The notes: generated by a model not told the origin, from the sequence alone. Positions 1 to 5,202 are shown, counted from the first letter of the stretch. The stretch is DNA of 5,544 nt from Candidatus Poribacteria bacterium (GCA_028818995.1 JAPPMR010000341.1:1-5544); one strand, 5' to 3'. Program-made: numbers and translations.

Positions 1-1
1 G

Positions 2-388
2 ATACATAGTGGAAAACAACAGTCGGGACGCGGTATTCTAACACTCAATACATTAGGGACTTTACCTACTTTGGATGTCCGTGAACTCTCGGATGTGGCG
101 TTAGCAAATGCTAAGGCAATTTTTGAACGTTTGAAGTATCAACGGATGCTGCCTTTCAACGAGTGCGATCATGACCCTGTCCGCGAGGAATTAGATCGGT
201 GCTTACTGACTGAGGTGTTGGGAATTACAAGTGATAACGTGCTGGAGTCAATGCAGACTCTGCGCGAGATGCTTTGCGCTGAACCGAGTATCCACGGTGG
301 GAAAAAGTCTACATGTGATCTTGATGCGGAGTTGGTGATGCTTAAGCGGAAGGGGGTTGCTTTTCCGAGTTGGTATGGTGAAGAATGA
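2..388 (+). CDS. C-terminal part of a putative class I SAM-dependent DNA methyltransferase (5' end outside the window)
   Basis: The frame is open from the window edge to the TGA at 386-388, so this is the 3' end of a longer gene. An internal TTG at 71 could serve as a start, but the coding continues upstream of it (SGRGILTLNTLGTLPTL precedes it), so I treat the gene as 5'-truncated by the window. The C-terminal signature, with 'LNTLGTLPTLDV', 'LPFNECDHDPVREELD' and 'MLCAEPSIHGGK', resembles from memory the tail of large bacterial N6-adenine DNA methyltransferases of restriction-modification or Eco57I-like type. The catalytic region (an NPPY-type motif) would lie upstream and cannot be seen, so the function is inferred from the tail only. 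If correct, the enzyme would transfer methyl groups from SAM to adenine in DNA. Codons 88 onward (from 263) recur as a stranded fragment at 2135. G+C is about half, higher than in the genes that follow. Confidence 0.6.
   Translation: MHSGKQQSGRGILTLNTLGTLPTLDVRELSDVALANAKAIFERLKYQRMLPFNECDHDPVREELDRCLLTEVLGITSDNVLESMQTLREMLCAEPSIHGGKKSTCDLDAELVMLKRKGVAFPSWYGEE
263..382 (+). repeat. Direct repeat, copy A (3' end of the methyltransferase-like gene)
   Basis: Positions 263-382 align without gaps to 2135-2254 (constant offset 1872). From 263 to 377 I count 6 mismatches in 115 bases, at 277, 307, 310, 312, 349 and 356; four are synonymous, one is Thr to Lys and one Val to Ile. The two copies differ again at 378-379, just before their stop codons. 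Weaker similarity with small gaps continues past the stops (389-411 against 2269-2290). Confidence 0.93.
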
Positions 389-431
389 CATTAAAGAGAT
401 ATGATATTTGGATATTTATAGAGGTAAATCA

Positions 432-449
432 ATGAAAAAGGAAGATTGA
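432..449 (+). other. Possible five-codon leader ORF (MKKED) upstream of the 451 gene
   Basis: A GAGGT at 421-425 sits 6 bases before an ATG at 432. The frame reads Met-Lys-Lys-Glu-Asp and stops with TGA at 447-449, one base before the ATG of the next gene. The AAGGA that would serve the 451 start lies inside it. It could couple translation to the next gene, but an ORF this short can arise by chance. Confidence 0.2.
438..442 (+). promoter_or_regulatory. Ribosome binding site for the 451 gene
   Basis: AAGGA lies 8 bases before the ATG at 451, which supports that start codon. Confidence 0.6.
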
Positions 450-450
450 A

Positions 451-819
451 ATGAATCTAATTAAAGACGAAAAAGAAGCAAAAGGATTTCCCTACTTTCA
501 ATTGATTGCATTGGGATCAGGGGTAGCAGTTGGTACTCCTATTGGAGACCCAACTGGAATATCAGCTGGGGCTATTGGTGTGTTTGGTGGTTGGGGTTTA
601 GAAAGATTTATCACGCCATTTATAAGTAAAAGACAAACTGTAAGATTATTTCAATGGGGAATACAAGCATCAGAAAATATATCTCAAAGATTGGAAAATG
701 GTGAAAAATTCCGGGATGATGGCTTCTTTTCTGAAACACCTACAAATCGTTCCAAAATGGACGAAGCTGTTGAATCTACTTTGAAAAAAGTGATGGAACA
801 ACAGAAGAACCCAAGATAA
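451..819 (+). CDS. Uncharacterised protein, probable N-terminal half of a frameshifted gene
   Basis: I cannot name this 122-residue protein. Residues 14-60 form a Gly-rich, mostly hydrophobic stretch (ALGSGVAVGTPIGDPTG and onward) that could be membrane-associated. An amphipathic part follows, with 'RLENGEKFRDDGFF' near residues 80-93 and a charged helical tail. From memory, uncharacterised bacterial proteins of about 260 residues carry an 'R.DGFF' motif, then a helix, then 'K..YxANLxxNVxFD' and 'LSYRQLCI'. Here the frame ends at TAA 817-819 right after 'EQQKNPR', and the second half appears in the -1 frame from 825. Rereading C810 gives 'QQKNPKIKYMANL' and one 268-residue product. A good SD (438-442) and no stop upstream of the break suggest the N-terminal half is still translated. 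G+C is lower than in the gene to the left. Either the gene is broken by loss of one base (CCCC to CCC) or the assembly has a base error. Programmed frameshifting is less likely. Confidence 0.7.
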   Translation: MNLIKDEKEAKGFPYFQLIALGSGVAVGTPIGDPTGISAGAIGVFGGWGLERFITPFISKRQTVRLFQWGIQASENISQRLENGEKFRDDGFFSETPTNRSKMDEAVESTLKKVMEQQKNPR

Positions 820-824
820 AATAT

Positions 825-1256
825 ATGGCGAATTTAACTGAAAATGTACATTTCGATTCAGATTTGGATATTGATACATATCGCCGCATTTTAAAATGTC
901 TTGAGGAACTAAGTTATCGCCAACTTTGCATAGTCAAATTATTTATAAATGCAGACCGAATAGATTTAGATAGTATCGGTAACCCAAATGTTACTCCTAA
1001 CTTATCTTCAATCCTCACAGATTGTGTTGAAGTTAGCGATAAGGGATTCATAAACTCTAACAATCCCCTTATGGAAAAAATTCGTGAATTGTATTCAGGT
1101 GTTTCTGGTAAAACTTGGCGTATCGGCAATCAACCACCAAAGTATTCTGGATTTTCCAACAATTTTAGCAAATACCTTTTCAAATTTGCAAAATTGGACC
1201 GGATTCCTGATGAAGATGTAAACGCAATATTGAGGGAATTAAAGTCAGACTCATAG
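825..1256 (+). CDS. Uncharacterised protein, probable C-terminal half of the frameshifted gene begun at 451
   Basis: This 143-residue frame begins five bases after the stop of the preceding frame. The ATG at 825 has no recognisable Shine-Dalgarno, and the same frame is open back to 774, giving EEPKIKY before the Met; both argue that this is not an independent gene. It is rich in charged helical segments: 'DLDIDTYRRILKCLEELSYRQLCIVKLF' at roughly residues 14-41, then a polar middle, then 'FSKYLFKFAKLDRIPDEDVNAILREL' at the end. From memory, this order matches the second half of the uncharacterised family described for the 451 gene, which typically ends with a 'L..IP.ED' motif. No catalytic residues or known domain are recognisable. 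G+C in sampled lines is only 30-35%, clearly below the methyltransferase-like gene, which fits horizontal acquisition of the cassette. If translated alone it would depend on coupling to the upstream stop. Confidence 0.65.
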   Translation: MANLTENVHFDSDLDIDTYRRILKCLEELSYRQLCIVKLFINADRIDLDSIGNPNVTPNLSSILTDCVEVSDKGFINSNNPLMEKIRELYSGVSGKTWRIGNQPPKYSGFSNNFSKYLFKFAKLDRIPDEDVNAILRELKSDS

Positions 1257-1281
1257 ATGTTAATTAGGGAAGGAGAGATAA

Positions 1282-1548
1282 TCAGATCCGCCGCTCGTAT
1301 TCATCATGTTTTCCAATCCAAAACCAAATAATCGTACCGTTTTCTTCATATCCTAAAGCTCTGTAATCATCAGTAATACGTAAGGACCAAAGACCAGAGA
1401 CTTTTTTGAAATGAAGTGATGGATATAAAGGGTTTTCTTGTAGGAGTTGAAATTGTTTGGCGGCACGTCTTTGTATATGTGTCGGCAGTTTTTGCACCAA
1501 CGCTGTAAACTTCTGATTTCTAATATGCTCGAATTGCGAGTTATTCAT
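1282..1548 (-). CDS. RelE/ParE-superfamily toxin of a type II toxin-antitoxin pair
   Basis: This 88-residue protein has the compact RelE/ParE toxin architecture: two N-terminal helices (residues about 5-37), then a beta-sheet with 'LHFKKVSGLWSLRITDDYRAL' (45-65, split here by strands) and 'GTIIWFWIGKHDEYERRI' at the C-terminus. Arg57, Arg63, His81, Tyr84 and Arg86 are polar or basic positions typical of the family's active-site or substrate face. Members are either ribosome-dependent mRNA endonucleases (RelE) or gyrase poisons (ParE); the sequence alone does not decide which. The gene lies 8 bases downstream of the antitoxin and its own SD is poor (TTAGGT directly before ATG), so it is probably expressed by translational coupling at a lower level. 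It is complete, with no frameshift, and converges on the split gene, ending 25 bases from that gene's stop. Confidence 0.88.
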   Translation of the reverse strand: MNNSQFEHIRNQKFTALVQKLPTHIQRRAAKQFQLLQENPLYPSLHFKKVSGLWSLRITDDYRALGYEENGTIIWFWIGKHDEYERRI

Positions 1549-1556
1549 ACCTAACG

Positions 1557-1874
1557 TTACACTATCTTAGTACATCTACCTGCTTTATAGTCTTCAATAG
1601 CCTCCTGAATAAGGGGGTCAAGTTTTCCAGCTTCCATATCTTCTTTGAGCTGCTGATCCCATGCTGCTTCTTTCGCAACTAAAATATCATGAAGCATGTC
1701 CGGCAATTTTTCTTGTACAACTTCGGCTGTTTCGGCTACACATTCTATTTCGGGCAGTTCAACGATTGATCCTTCCCAATCTTTTCCATTCTTTTGAATA
1801 TGTGCGGTATAAGTTTCATCAAACAATTCGTTATAAATGAAAAAGGTTATTATACCGTCCCAATTAATAACCAT
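1557..1874 (-). CDS. HicB-like antitoxin, partner of the RelE/ParE toxin
   Basis: I choose the ATG at 1874 (105 residues) because AAGGAG lies 9 bases upstream of it; an in-frame ATG at 1901 would give 114 residues but has no SD. The middle, 'YTAHIQKNGKDWEGSIVELP' (residues 22-41) followed by 'ECVAETAEVVQEKLPDMLHDIL', resembles the HicB-type fold, in which a beta strand pair is followed by a helix. The tail 'EDMEAGKLDPLIQEAIEDYKAGR' (residues 78-100, here 23 residues in two parts: EDMEAGKLDP and LIQEAIEDYKAGR) is a motif I recall from antitoxins preceding RelE/ParE toxins, where it would wrap and neutralise the toxin. No classic DNA-binding motif (HTH or RHH) is obvious. The first 20 residues (MVINWDGIITFFIYNELFDE) are an unusual extension, since relatives usually begin close to 'YTAHI'. 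Order antitoxin then toxin, an 8-base gap and upstream palindromes fit a self-regulated TA operon. Confidence 0.78.
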   Translation of the reverse strand: MVINWDGIITFFIYNELFDETYTAHIQKNGKDWEGSIVELPEIECVAETAEVVQEKLPDMLHDILVAKEAAWDQQLKEDMEAGKLDPLIQEAIEDYKAGRCTKIV

Positions 1875-1883
1875 ATAAAACAT

Positions 1884-1889
1884 CTCCTT
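1884..1889 (-). promoter_or_regulatory. Ribosome binding site for the antitoxin
   Basis: CTCCTT on the plus strand reads AAGGAG on the minus strand, 9 bases before the ATG at 1874. It decides the start in favour of the 105-residue product over the ATG at 1901. Confidence 0.7.
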
Positions 1890-1890
1890 G

Positions 1891-1920
1891 ATTGTAAACA
1901 ATCCTTGGGCTATAAGGATT
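1891..1920 (-). promoter_or_regulatory. Two overlapping palindromes upstream of the TA operon (candidate operator)
   Basis: ATTGT-AA-ACAAT (1891-1902) is a perfect palindrome with 5-base arms. It overlaps a second inverted repeat, AATCCTT-GGGCTAT-AAGGATT (1900-1906 and 1914-1920). Both sit directly upstream of the antitoxin SD, where TA operators normally lie. A minus-strand TTGACT (plus-strand 1925-1930) could be a -35 element, but I do not see a well-spaced -10, so the promoter itself is uncertain. Confidence 0.4.
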
Positions 1921-1930
1921 CGTTAGTCAA

Positions 1931-2134
1931 TACCCTCAACAAGTTCGGTCTATATACGATGATGCGTTTTGTTTATAGCATTGCCTTGTTTAACCTCAGC
2001 AGCATTGTTCCCGACACGACTCGGTTAGGCAGGACCACGGCATGTAACGCGGGTTGTATTCCCTATCAATAATGCTAAGAATAGGATACACGAAAAACGT
2101 AAGATTTGCAAGAAAAACCTCTTAATATCGCACC
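1931..2134. other. Non-coding stretch with no recognisable gene
   Basis: An ATG frame on the plus strand crosses this stretch, but it starts inside the antitoxin gene, lacks an SD and has an atypical composition. I see no RNA gene, insertion-sequence end or terminator. The sequence stops abruptly where the homology to the methyltransferase-like gene resumes at 2135, so 2134/2135 is a probable recombination junction. Confidence 0.5.
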
Positions 2135-2257
2135 CGCGAGATGCTTTGTGCTGAACCGAGTATCCACGGTGGGAAAAAATCCAAATGTGATCTTGATGCG
2201 GAGTTGGTGATGCTTAAGCGAAAGGGGATTGCTTTTCCGAGTTGGTATGTGGAATAG
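2135..2257 (+). pseudogene. Stranded 3' fragment of the methyltransferase-like gene (direct repeat, copy B)
   Basis: The fragment encodes REMLCAEPSIHGGKK and onward to 'FPSWYVE' and a TAG at 2255-2257: 40 codons matching the last codons of the gene that ends at 388. Coding identity is nearly complete (Thr to Lys, Val to Ile and a different last few residues), and four of the six DNA differences in the first 115 bases are silent. In this frame a TAA at 2123-2125 lies just upstream and there is no start codon, so the fragment cannot be an expressed gene. The excess of silent changes suggests that the two copies diverged while both were functional, for example as paralogues or alleles, and that the fragment was stranded later. 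Weak similarity continues into the 3' flank up to about 2290. Confidence 0.88.
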
Positions 2258-2278
2258 CGATTCGAAGTCATAAAAGGA

Positions 2279-2307
2279 TTGATATTCTGGTGGATTAGCG
2301 ATATAAT
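2279..2307 (+). promoter_or_regulatory. Sigma-70-type promoter for the DUF433 gene
   Basis: TTGATA (2279-2284) and a perfect TATAAT (2302-2307) are separated by exactly 17 bases. Transcription would start near 2314 and give a leader of about 40 bases before the ATG at 2353. The -35 element lies in the 3' flank of the stranded methyltransferase fragment. Confidence 0.7.
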
Positions 2308-2352
2308 TAAGCATTAGGGCTATTGACTCTATAGAAGGAACGAAGATATATC

Positions 2353-2673
2353 ATGCAAATTGAAGATTACTTCAACTTTTTGGCAGAAGATGATATTCGT
2401 ATTAAAGGCACGCGCATAGGCATCGAATCTGTTCTATACGAATATATTTACAAGAACAAAACGCCCGAGGAGATTGATCAGCGTTTCCACACGGTGACAT
2501 TAGAACAAGTCTACGCCACAATTCTATATTTTCTTCAAAATCAGCAAAAAGTAAGTGCTTATTTGGCAGATTATCTGGAATACTGCCGAAAGGCACGAGA
2601 GGAATATGAGAAAAATCCGCTACCCGTTGTTCTTCGACTGCGTCAACTCATAAAAGACAGAAGAACTTCATAA
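2353..2673 (+). CDS. DUF433 domain-containing protein (antitoxin-like), without an adjacent toxin
   Basis: This 106-residue protein carries the DUF433 core at about residues 5-72: 'YFNFLAEDDIRIKGTRIGIE', then 'TPEEIDQRFHTVTLEQVYAT' and 'ILYFLQNQQKVSAYL'. The fold is a small helical, HTH-like domain, and many members are encoded directly before a DUF5615 PIN-like protein, where they are thought to act as antitoxins and DNA-binding autoregulators. Here nothing of that kind follows: after the TAA come about 55 non-coding bases and then a gene on the opposite strand. The basic tail (RLRQLIKDRRTS) extends beyond the domain. The ATG at 2353 is chosen because the domain starts at residue 2; the SD is poor, with AAGGA at 2335-2339 too far upstream to be ideal. 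A strong promoter precedes the gene. It may be an orphan antitoxin, a stand-alone regulator, or act on a distant toxin. Confidence 0.85.
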   Translation: MQIEDYFNFLAEDDIRIKGTRIGIESVLYEYIYKNKTPEEIDQRFHTVTLEQVYATILYFLQNQQKVSAYLADYLEYCRKAREEYEKNPLPVVLRLRQLIKDRRTS

Positions 2674-2728
2674 TCCTCCTTCTATATCAGGAAACTGCAA
2701 ACCCTATTTCAGCCATCAAAGATTTCCA

Positions 2729-3136
2729 TTACGATTCGCGCTGAGTATCATCTTGTATTTTGTTTTGACTACCACCTACTATATTTTGGAGATTTTCGAC
2801 AACACTGATCAGTTTGTAAATCATGTTTCTATTTTCAGTAACCTGCTCATTTATGTTTTGAATTTCCCCATTTATGTTTTGAATTTCCCCATTCATTTTA
2901 TCAACGTCTTCCTTAACCTCTTCCCTAAATTTTTCATTCTTGGCAGTCTCAAGTACTAGCCGTTCTGAAAAGTTAACTATCTTATTCCTAATATCGCTAA
3001 TTTCATTCAAAATATGGGTAATTTGGTTAGCTCTTTCGTCAGATTGCCTTTTGCGATTAAAGAGCCAGACCATGAAGATTCCCAGACCTGTTGCGATAAG
3101 GGATGTAAGAATAGGCAATATCATTGTATGCCACAT
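2729..3136 (-). CDS. Small membrane-anchored coiled-coil protein, function unknown
   Basis: This 135-residue protein has one N-terminal hydrophobic segment (about residues 5-26, 'ILTSLIATGLGIFMVWLF') followed directly by the basic 'NRKRQ', which by the positive-inside rule puts the rest in the cytoplasm. Residues 35-119 are a predicted long coiled coil rich in I, N, E and K. Two exact heptads, NGEIQNI-NGEIQNI (82-95), come from a 21-bp tandem duplication, and INEQVTE is a weaker third. The ATG at 3136 is supported by AAGGA about 8 bases upstream and by a strong promoter. I recognise no family; the layout resembles many small membrane coiled-coil proteins that act as scaffolds. It is transcribed divergently from the Omp85 gene and convergently with the DUF433 gene, so the context does not point to a role. 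Confidence 0.75.
   Translation of the reverse strand: MWHTMILPILTSLIATGLGIFMVWLFNRKRQSDERANQITHILNEISDIRNKIVNFSERLVLETAKNEKFREEVKEDVDKMNGEIQNINGEIQNINEQVTENRNMIYKLISVVENLQNIVGGSQNKIQDDTQRES
2848..2893 (-). repeat. 21-bp tandem repeat within the coiled-coil gene
   Basis: A 21-base unit (plus strand CATTTATGTTTTGAATTTCC plus C) is repeated exactly at 2848-2868 and 2869-2889, with the period kept to 2893. Since 21 bases make seven codons, each unit adds one coiled-coil heptad and keeps the frame. The identity at DNA level, including silent positions, points to a recent slippage duplication. Confidence 0.9.
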
Positions 3137-3194
3137 TTACGTTTCCTTCATTGGTATGAAATGCTTGTCATCGATATTTTTAACGGCATATCAC

Positions 3195-3224
3195 ATTATA
3201 CTGTAAACTTATGATTAAAGTCAA
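3195..3224 (-). promoter_or_regulatory. Sigma-70-type promoter for the coiled-coil gene
   Basis: Read on the minus strand, TTGACT (plus-strand 3219-3224) and TATAAT (3195-3200) are 18 bases apart. Transcription would start near 3188, about 50 bases before the ATG at 3136. Confidence 0.65.
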
Positions 3225-3255
3225 ACAAAAAATCTCTGATGTTTGCAAGACACAT

Positions 3256-3285
3256 TTGCATCTATCGCACCGTGCATGGTAAAAT
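3256..3285 (+). promoter_or_regulatory. Candidate promoter for the Omp85-like gene
   Basis: TTGCAT (3256-3261) and TAAAAT (3280-3285) are 18 bases apart, and TGG directly before the -10 makes an extended -10 (TGn). It diverges from the coiled-coil promoter, the two -35 elements being about 31 bases apart. The ATG at 3319 has only a weak AGG at about 10 bases as SD. Confidence 0.45.
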
Positions 3286-3318
3286 ATTCCTACCATTTCA
3301 CCCACAGGTTTCCATCAC

Positions 3319-5184
3319 ATGCATTCAAACCGACTCATCATTTTTCTCTGTGCTTTACTTTTCTGTTTAGCAACTATGCCTGCTTTTGACGTTATAGGGC
3401 AAGATACTACTTCAGAAAAGACACCAACTAATAACAAAACAGAGAACACCGGCACGCTACCCCTTTTCAACATCGCTCAACTCAACTTTGAGGGGAATAA
3501 ACATTTCAATCAGAAGAAGTTGCGCGATCTATTCAGGTGGGAGGTAAAAAAAGTATACTCTCAGCAGGAAATTGTAGCGGGTTTTGAACGTATCCTTTCT
3601 GCATATCGTAAAGAGGGATTCGTATTTGCGCTGGTATCCCAGCCAACCGTCTCACCCATTTCTGCAAGCAATACACAGGTATCTATTAACGTAACAATCC
3701 GAGAAGGCAAACGACTGCGCATCGGGGATTTTTCGCTTATAGGGAATGAACTCTTTTCTCAATCCAAAATTCTGCGTGAACTCGGTTTGCGAAAGGGACA
3801 ATTCTTCACGCAAACCGCACTTGAACAAGGGATTGAGAGAATTCAACTCTTATACAGTGAACATGGACATCCAAAAGTTGAAATTGAACCGATTATCACC
3901 AATCTTTTACCTGCGATTGGCAATATCAATTTCGCTTTGCAGATTCGAGAAGGCGAAAAAGTTAAGATAAATGAAATAAAAGTAAGTGGTCTTCAGAAGA
4001 CAAAAACAGATGTGGTGCTAAGGGAAATTTCTGTTAAAGCAAACGACTTTTTTGACCAGCGTAAAATTGATCAGAGTTACCATCGCTTACGGAATTTAGG
4101 GTATTTTTACCATATCCAACCAAATTTGCTGGAGGCAGGCACAACGGAGGATACAATTAACTTCCATGCAAAAGTTACTGAGGCACGAACAGGACGATTG
4201 ATCCTGGTTCTCGGCTATGCTCCACCGGTGGAAGATTCAGATTCAGTGCCACAACTCACTGGAGTCGTGGAAGCGCGTGAGACAAATCTGTTAGGAACGG
4301 GGCGAGATGTCAACATTTATTGGAAATCAGGCTTACTCAAGGCACTGCGACTTGGATACAAAGAACCGTGGGTTTTGGGAAAACCGATTACGTTGGGAGT
4401 CATGTATAGTCAACTCAAACAACGCAGTCCGATCAATGACTCAGAGTCGGAAGAACGCGCAGCAAGTATCAGCGGGAATACAAAATTTGGGAGATTTTAT
4501 GAAAGTGAAGTGACACTTGGGTATAAACAACTTATGTTTGAAGATTACATACCAACATTTCTACCTTCAAACATACGAGATCCCTCTCATGCACCAATGC
4601 CAACCGTAGTAGACAGAATACCTGCCGCACAACTTGGGCGTGGCTCGAAGTATAGTGTAACCTTGCGGTTAACGCGGGATTCACGAGATTATTTTCTTAA
4701 TCCAACACAAGGTAGGCGCGATAGTGTTGCCGTTGAACTCTCCAGAAGTGATTTTAAACTGCGAAAAGTTTGGCTTGACCTTCAACAGTATTTTCAGACA
4801 TGGGAAAATCAAATAATCGCGATTGAACTGCACGGTGCAGCTGCATGGGGCATCAACATTCCACCAACGGAACTGTTTTATTTAGGAGGCGCAACGACGC
4901 TGCGCGGATATGATGAGGATTGGTTTTCGGGACCTCGGCGCGCACATGCGAATCTTGAATATAGATTTCTTACGGGACGGAACTCACAAATTTTTACCTT
5001 CGTTGATTTAGGGTCGGTTACTTTTATTGACCGACCTTCTGTTTTTGATAAATTACGAATAGGTTATGGATTTGGCGCAAGGCTTGAATCTAAAGGCGGG
5101 ATTATACAATTAGATTATGGGTTGGCTGCTGGAGATTCGGCACTACGCGGTAAAATACATGTGAAGTTGGGTGCAGCATTTTGA
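3319..5184 (+). CDS. Omp85-superfamily outer-membrane protein (BamA/TamA-like)
   Basis: This 621-residue protein starts with a signal peptide (hydrophobic core about residues 6-22, cleavage probably near 24-30; no lipobox Cys). Three POTRA-like domains follow at about 49-131, 134-212 and 215-290; each begins with a strand of the form 'I..L.F.GN' or 'I.EI.VSGL' and ends with a conserved strand such as 'VTIREGKR' or 'LQIREGEK'. Residues about 291-621 form the beta-barrel, with 'EARETNLLGTGRDV' near its start, the 'LRGY' of the conserved loop-6 (VRGF/Y) motif at 528-531, and a C-terminal strand ending in Phe, as expected for an outer-membrane insertion signal. Family members insert or translocate proteins across the outer membrane. 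Three POTRAs and this length match TamA better than BamA, which usually has five, but some phyla have short BamAs. A linker rich in T, N and K (28-47) precedes POTRA1. No TamB- or Skp-like gene lies beside it, so the subtype stays open. The gene is complete. Confidence 0.93.
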   Translation: MHSNRLIIFLCALLFCLATMPAFDVIGQDTTSEKTPTNNKTENTGTLPLFNIAQLNFEGNKHFNQKKLRDLFRWEVKKVYSQQEIVAGFERILSAYRKEGFVFALVSQPTVSPISASNTQVSINVTIREGKRLRIGDFSLIGNELFSQSKILRELGLRKGQFFTQTALEQGIERIQLLYSEHGHPKVEIEPIITNLLPAIGNINFALQIREGEKVKINEIKVSGLQKTKTDVVLREISVKANDFFDQRKIDQSYHRLRNLGYFYHIQPNLLEAGTTEDTINFHAKVTEARTGRLILVLGYAPPVEDSDSVPQLTGVVEARETNLLGTGRDVNIYWKSGLLKALRLGYKEPWVLGKPITLGVMYSQLKQRSPINDSESEERAASISGNTKFGRFYESEVTLGYKQLMFEDYIPTFLPSNIRDPSHAPMPTVVDRIPAAQLGRGSKYSVTLRLTRDSRDYFLNPTQGRRDSVAVELSRSDFKLRKVWLDLQQYFQTWENQIIAIELHGAAAWGINIPPTELFYLGGATTLRGYDEDWFSGPRRAHANLEYRFLTGRNSQIFTFVDLGSVTFIDRPSVFDKLRIGYGFGARLESKGGIIQLDYGLAAGDSALRGKIHVKLGAAF

Positions 5185-5187
5185 GGT

Positions 5188-5202
5188 AGTGGAGTGTCCA
5201 CT
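5188..5202 (+). terminator. Weak hairpin just after the Omp85 gene
   Basis: AGTGGA-GTG-TCCACT forms a 6-bp stem with a 3-base loop, 3 bases after the stop codon. Only CTTAAATC follows rather than a T tract, so it is at best a weak intrinsic terminator or a 3'-end stabiliser. Confidence 0.25.

Noticed and set aside
71..388. A complete 105-residue gene starting at TTG 71
   Set aside because: The frame stays open to the window edge with family-like residues upstream of the TTG, so the gene most likely begins before the window.
784..789. A6 run as a programmed -1 frameshift site
   Set aside because: The phase is G-AAA-AAA-G rather than the classical A-AAA-AAG, no clear downstream stem was seen, and the C-run solution at 810 gives a better protein junction.
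670..1129. Minus-strand frames opposite the split gene
   Set aside because: No SD or family resemblance; the plus strand carries the coherent protein.
1794..2072. Plus-strand frame of 92 codons over the antitoxin start and the following gap
   Set aside because: It starts inside the antitoxin on the other strand, has no SD and no recognisable family; the downstream part looks like non-coding sequence.
2075..2314. Minus-strand frame of 79 codons
   Set aside because: It is antisense to the stranded methyltransferase fragment, whose plus-strand coding match explains the open frame.
2753..3214. Three plus-strand frames opposite the coiled-coil gene
   Set aside because: They are shadows of the minus-strand gene, which has a promoter, an SD and a coherent membrane-plus-coiled-coil layout.
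3241..3261. Direct repeat of TTTGCA near the Omp85 promoter
   Set aside because: Six bases repeated twice within 20 is expected by chance in A+T-rich sequence.
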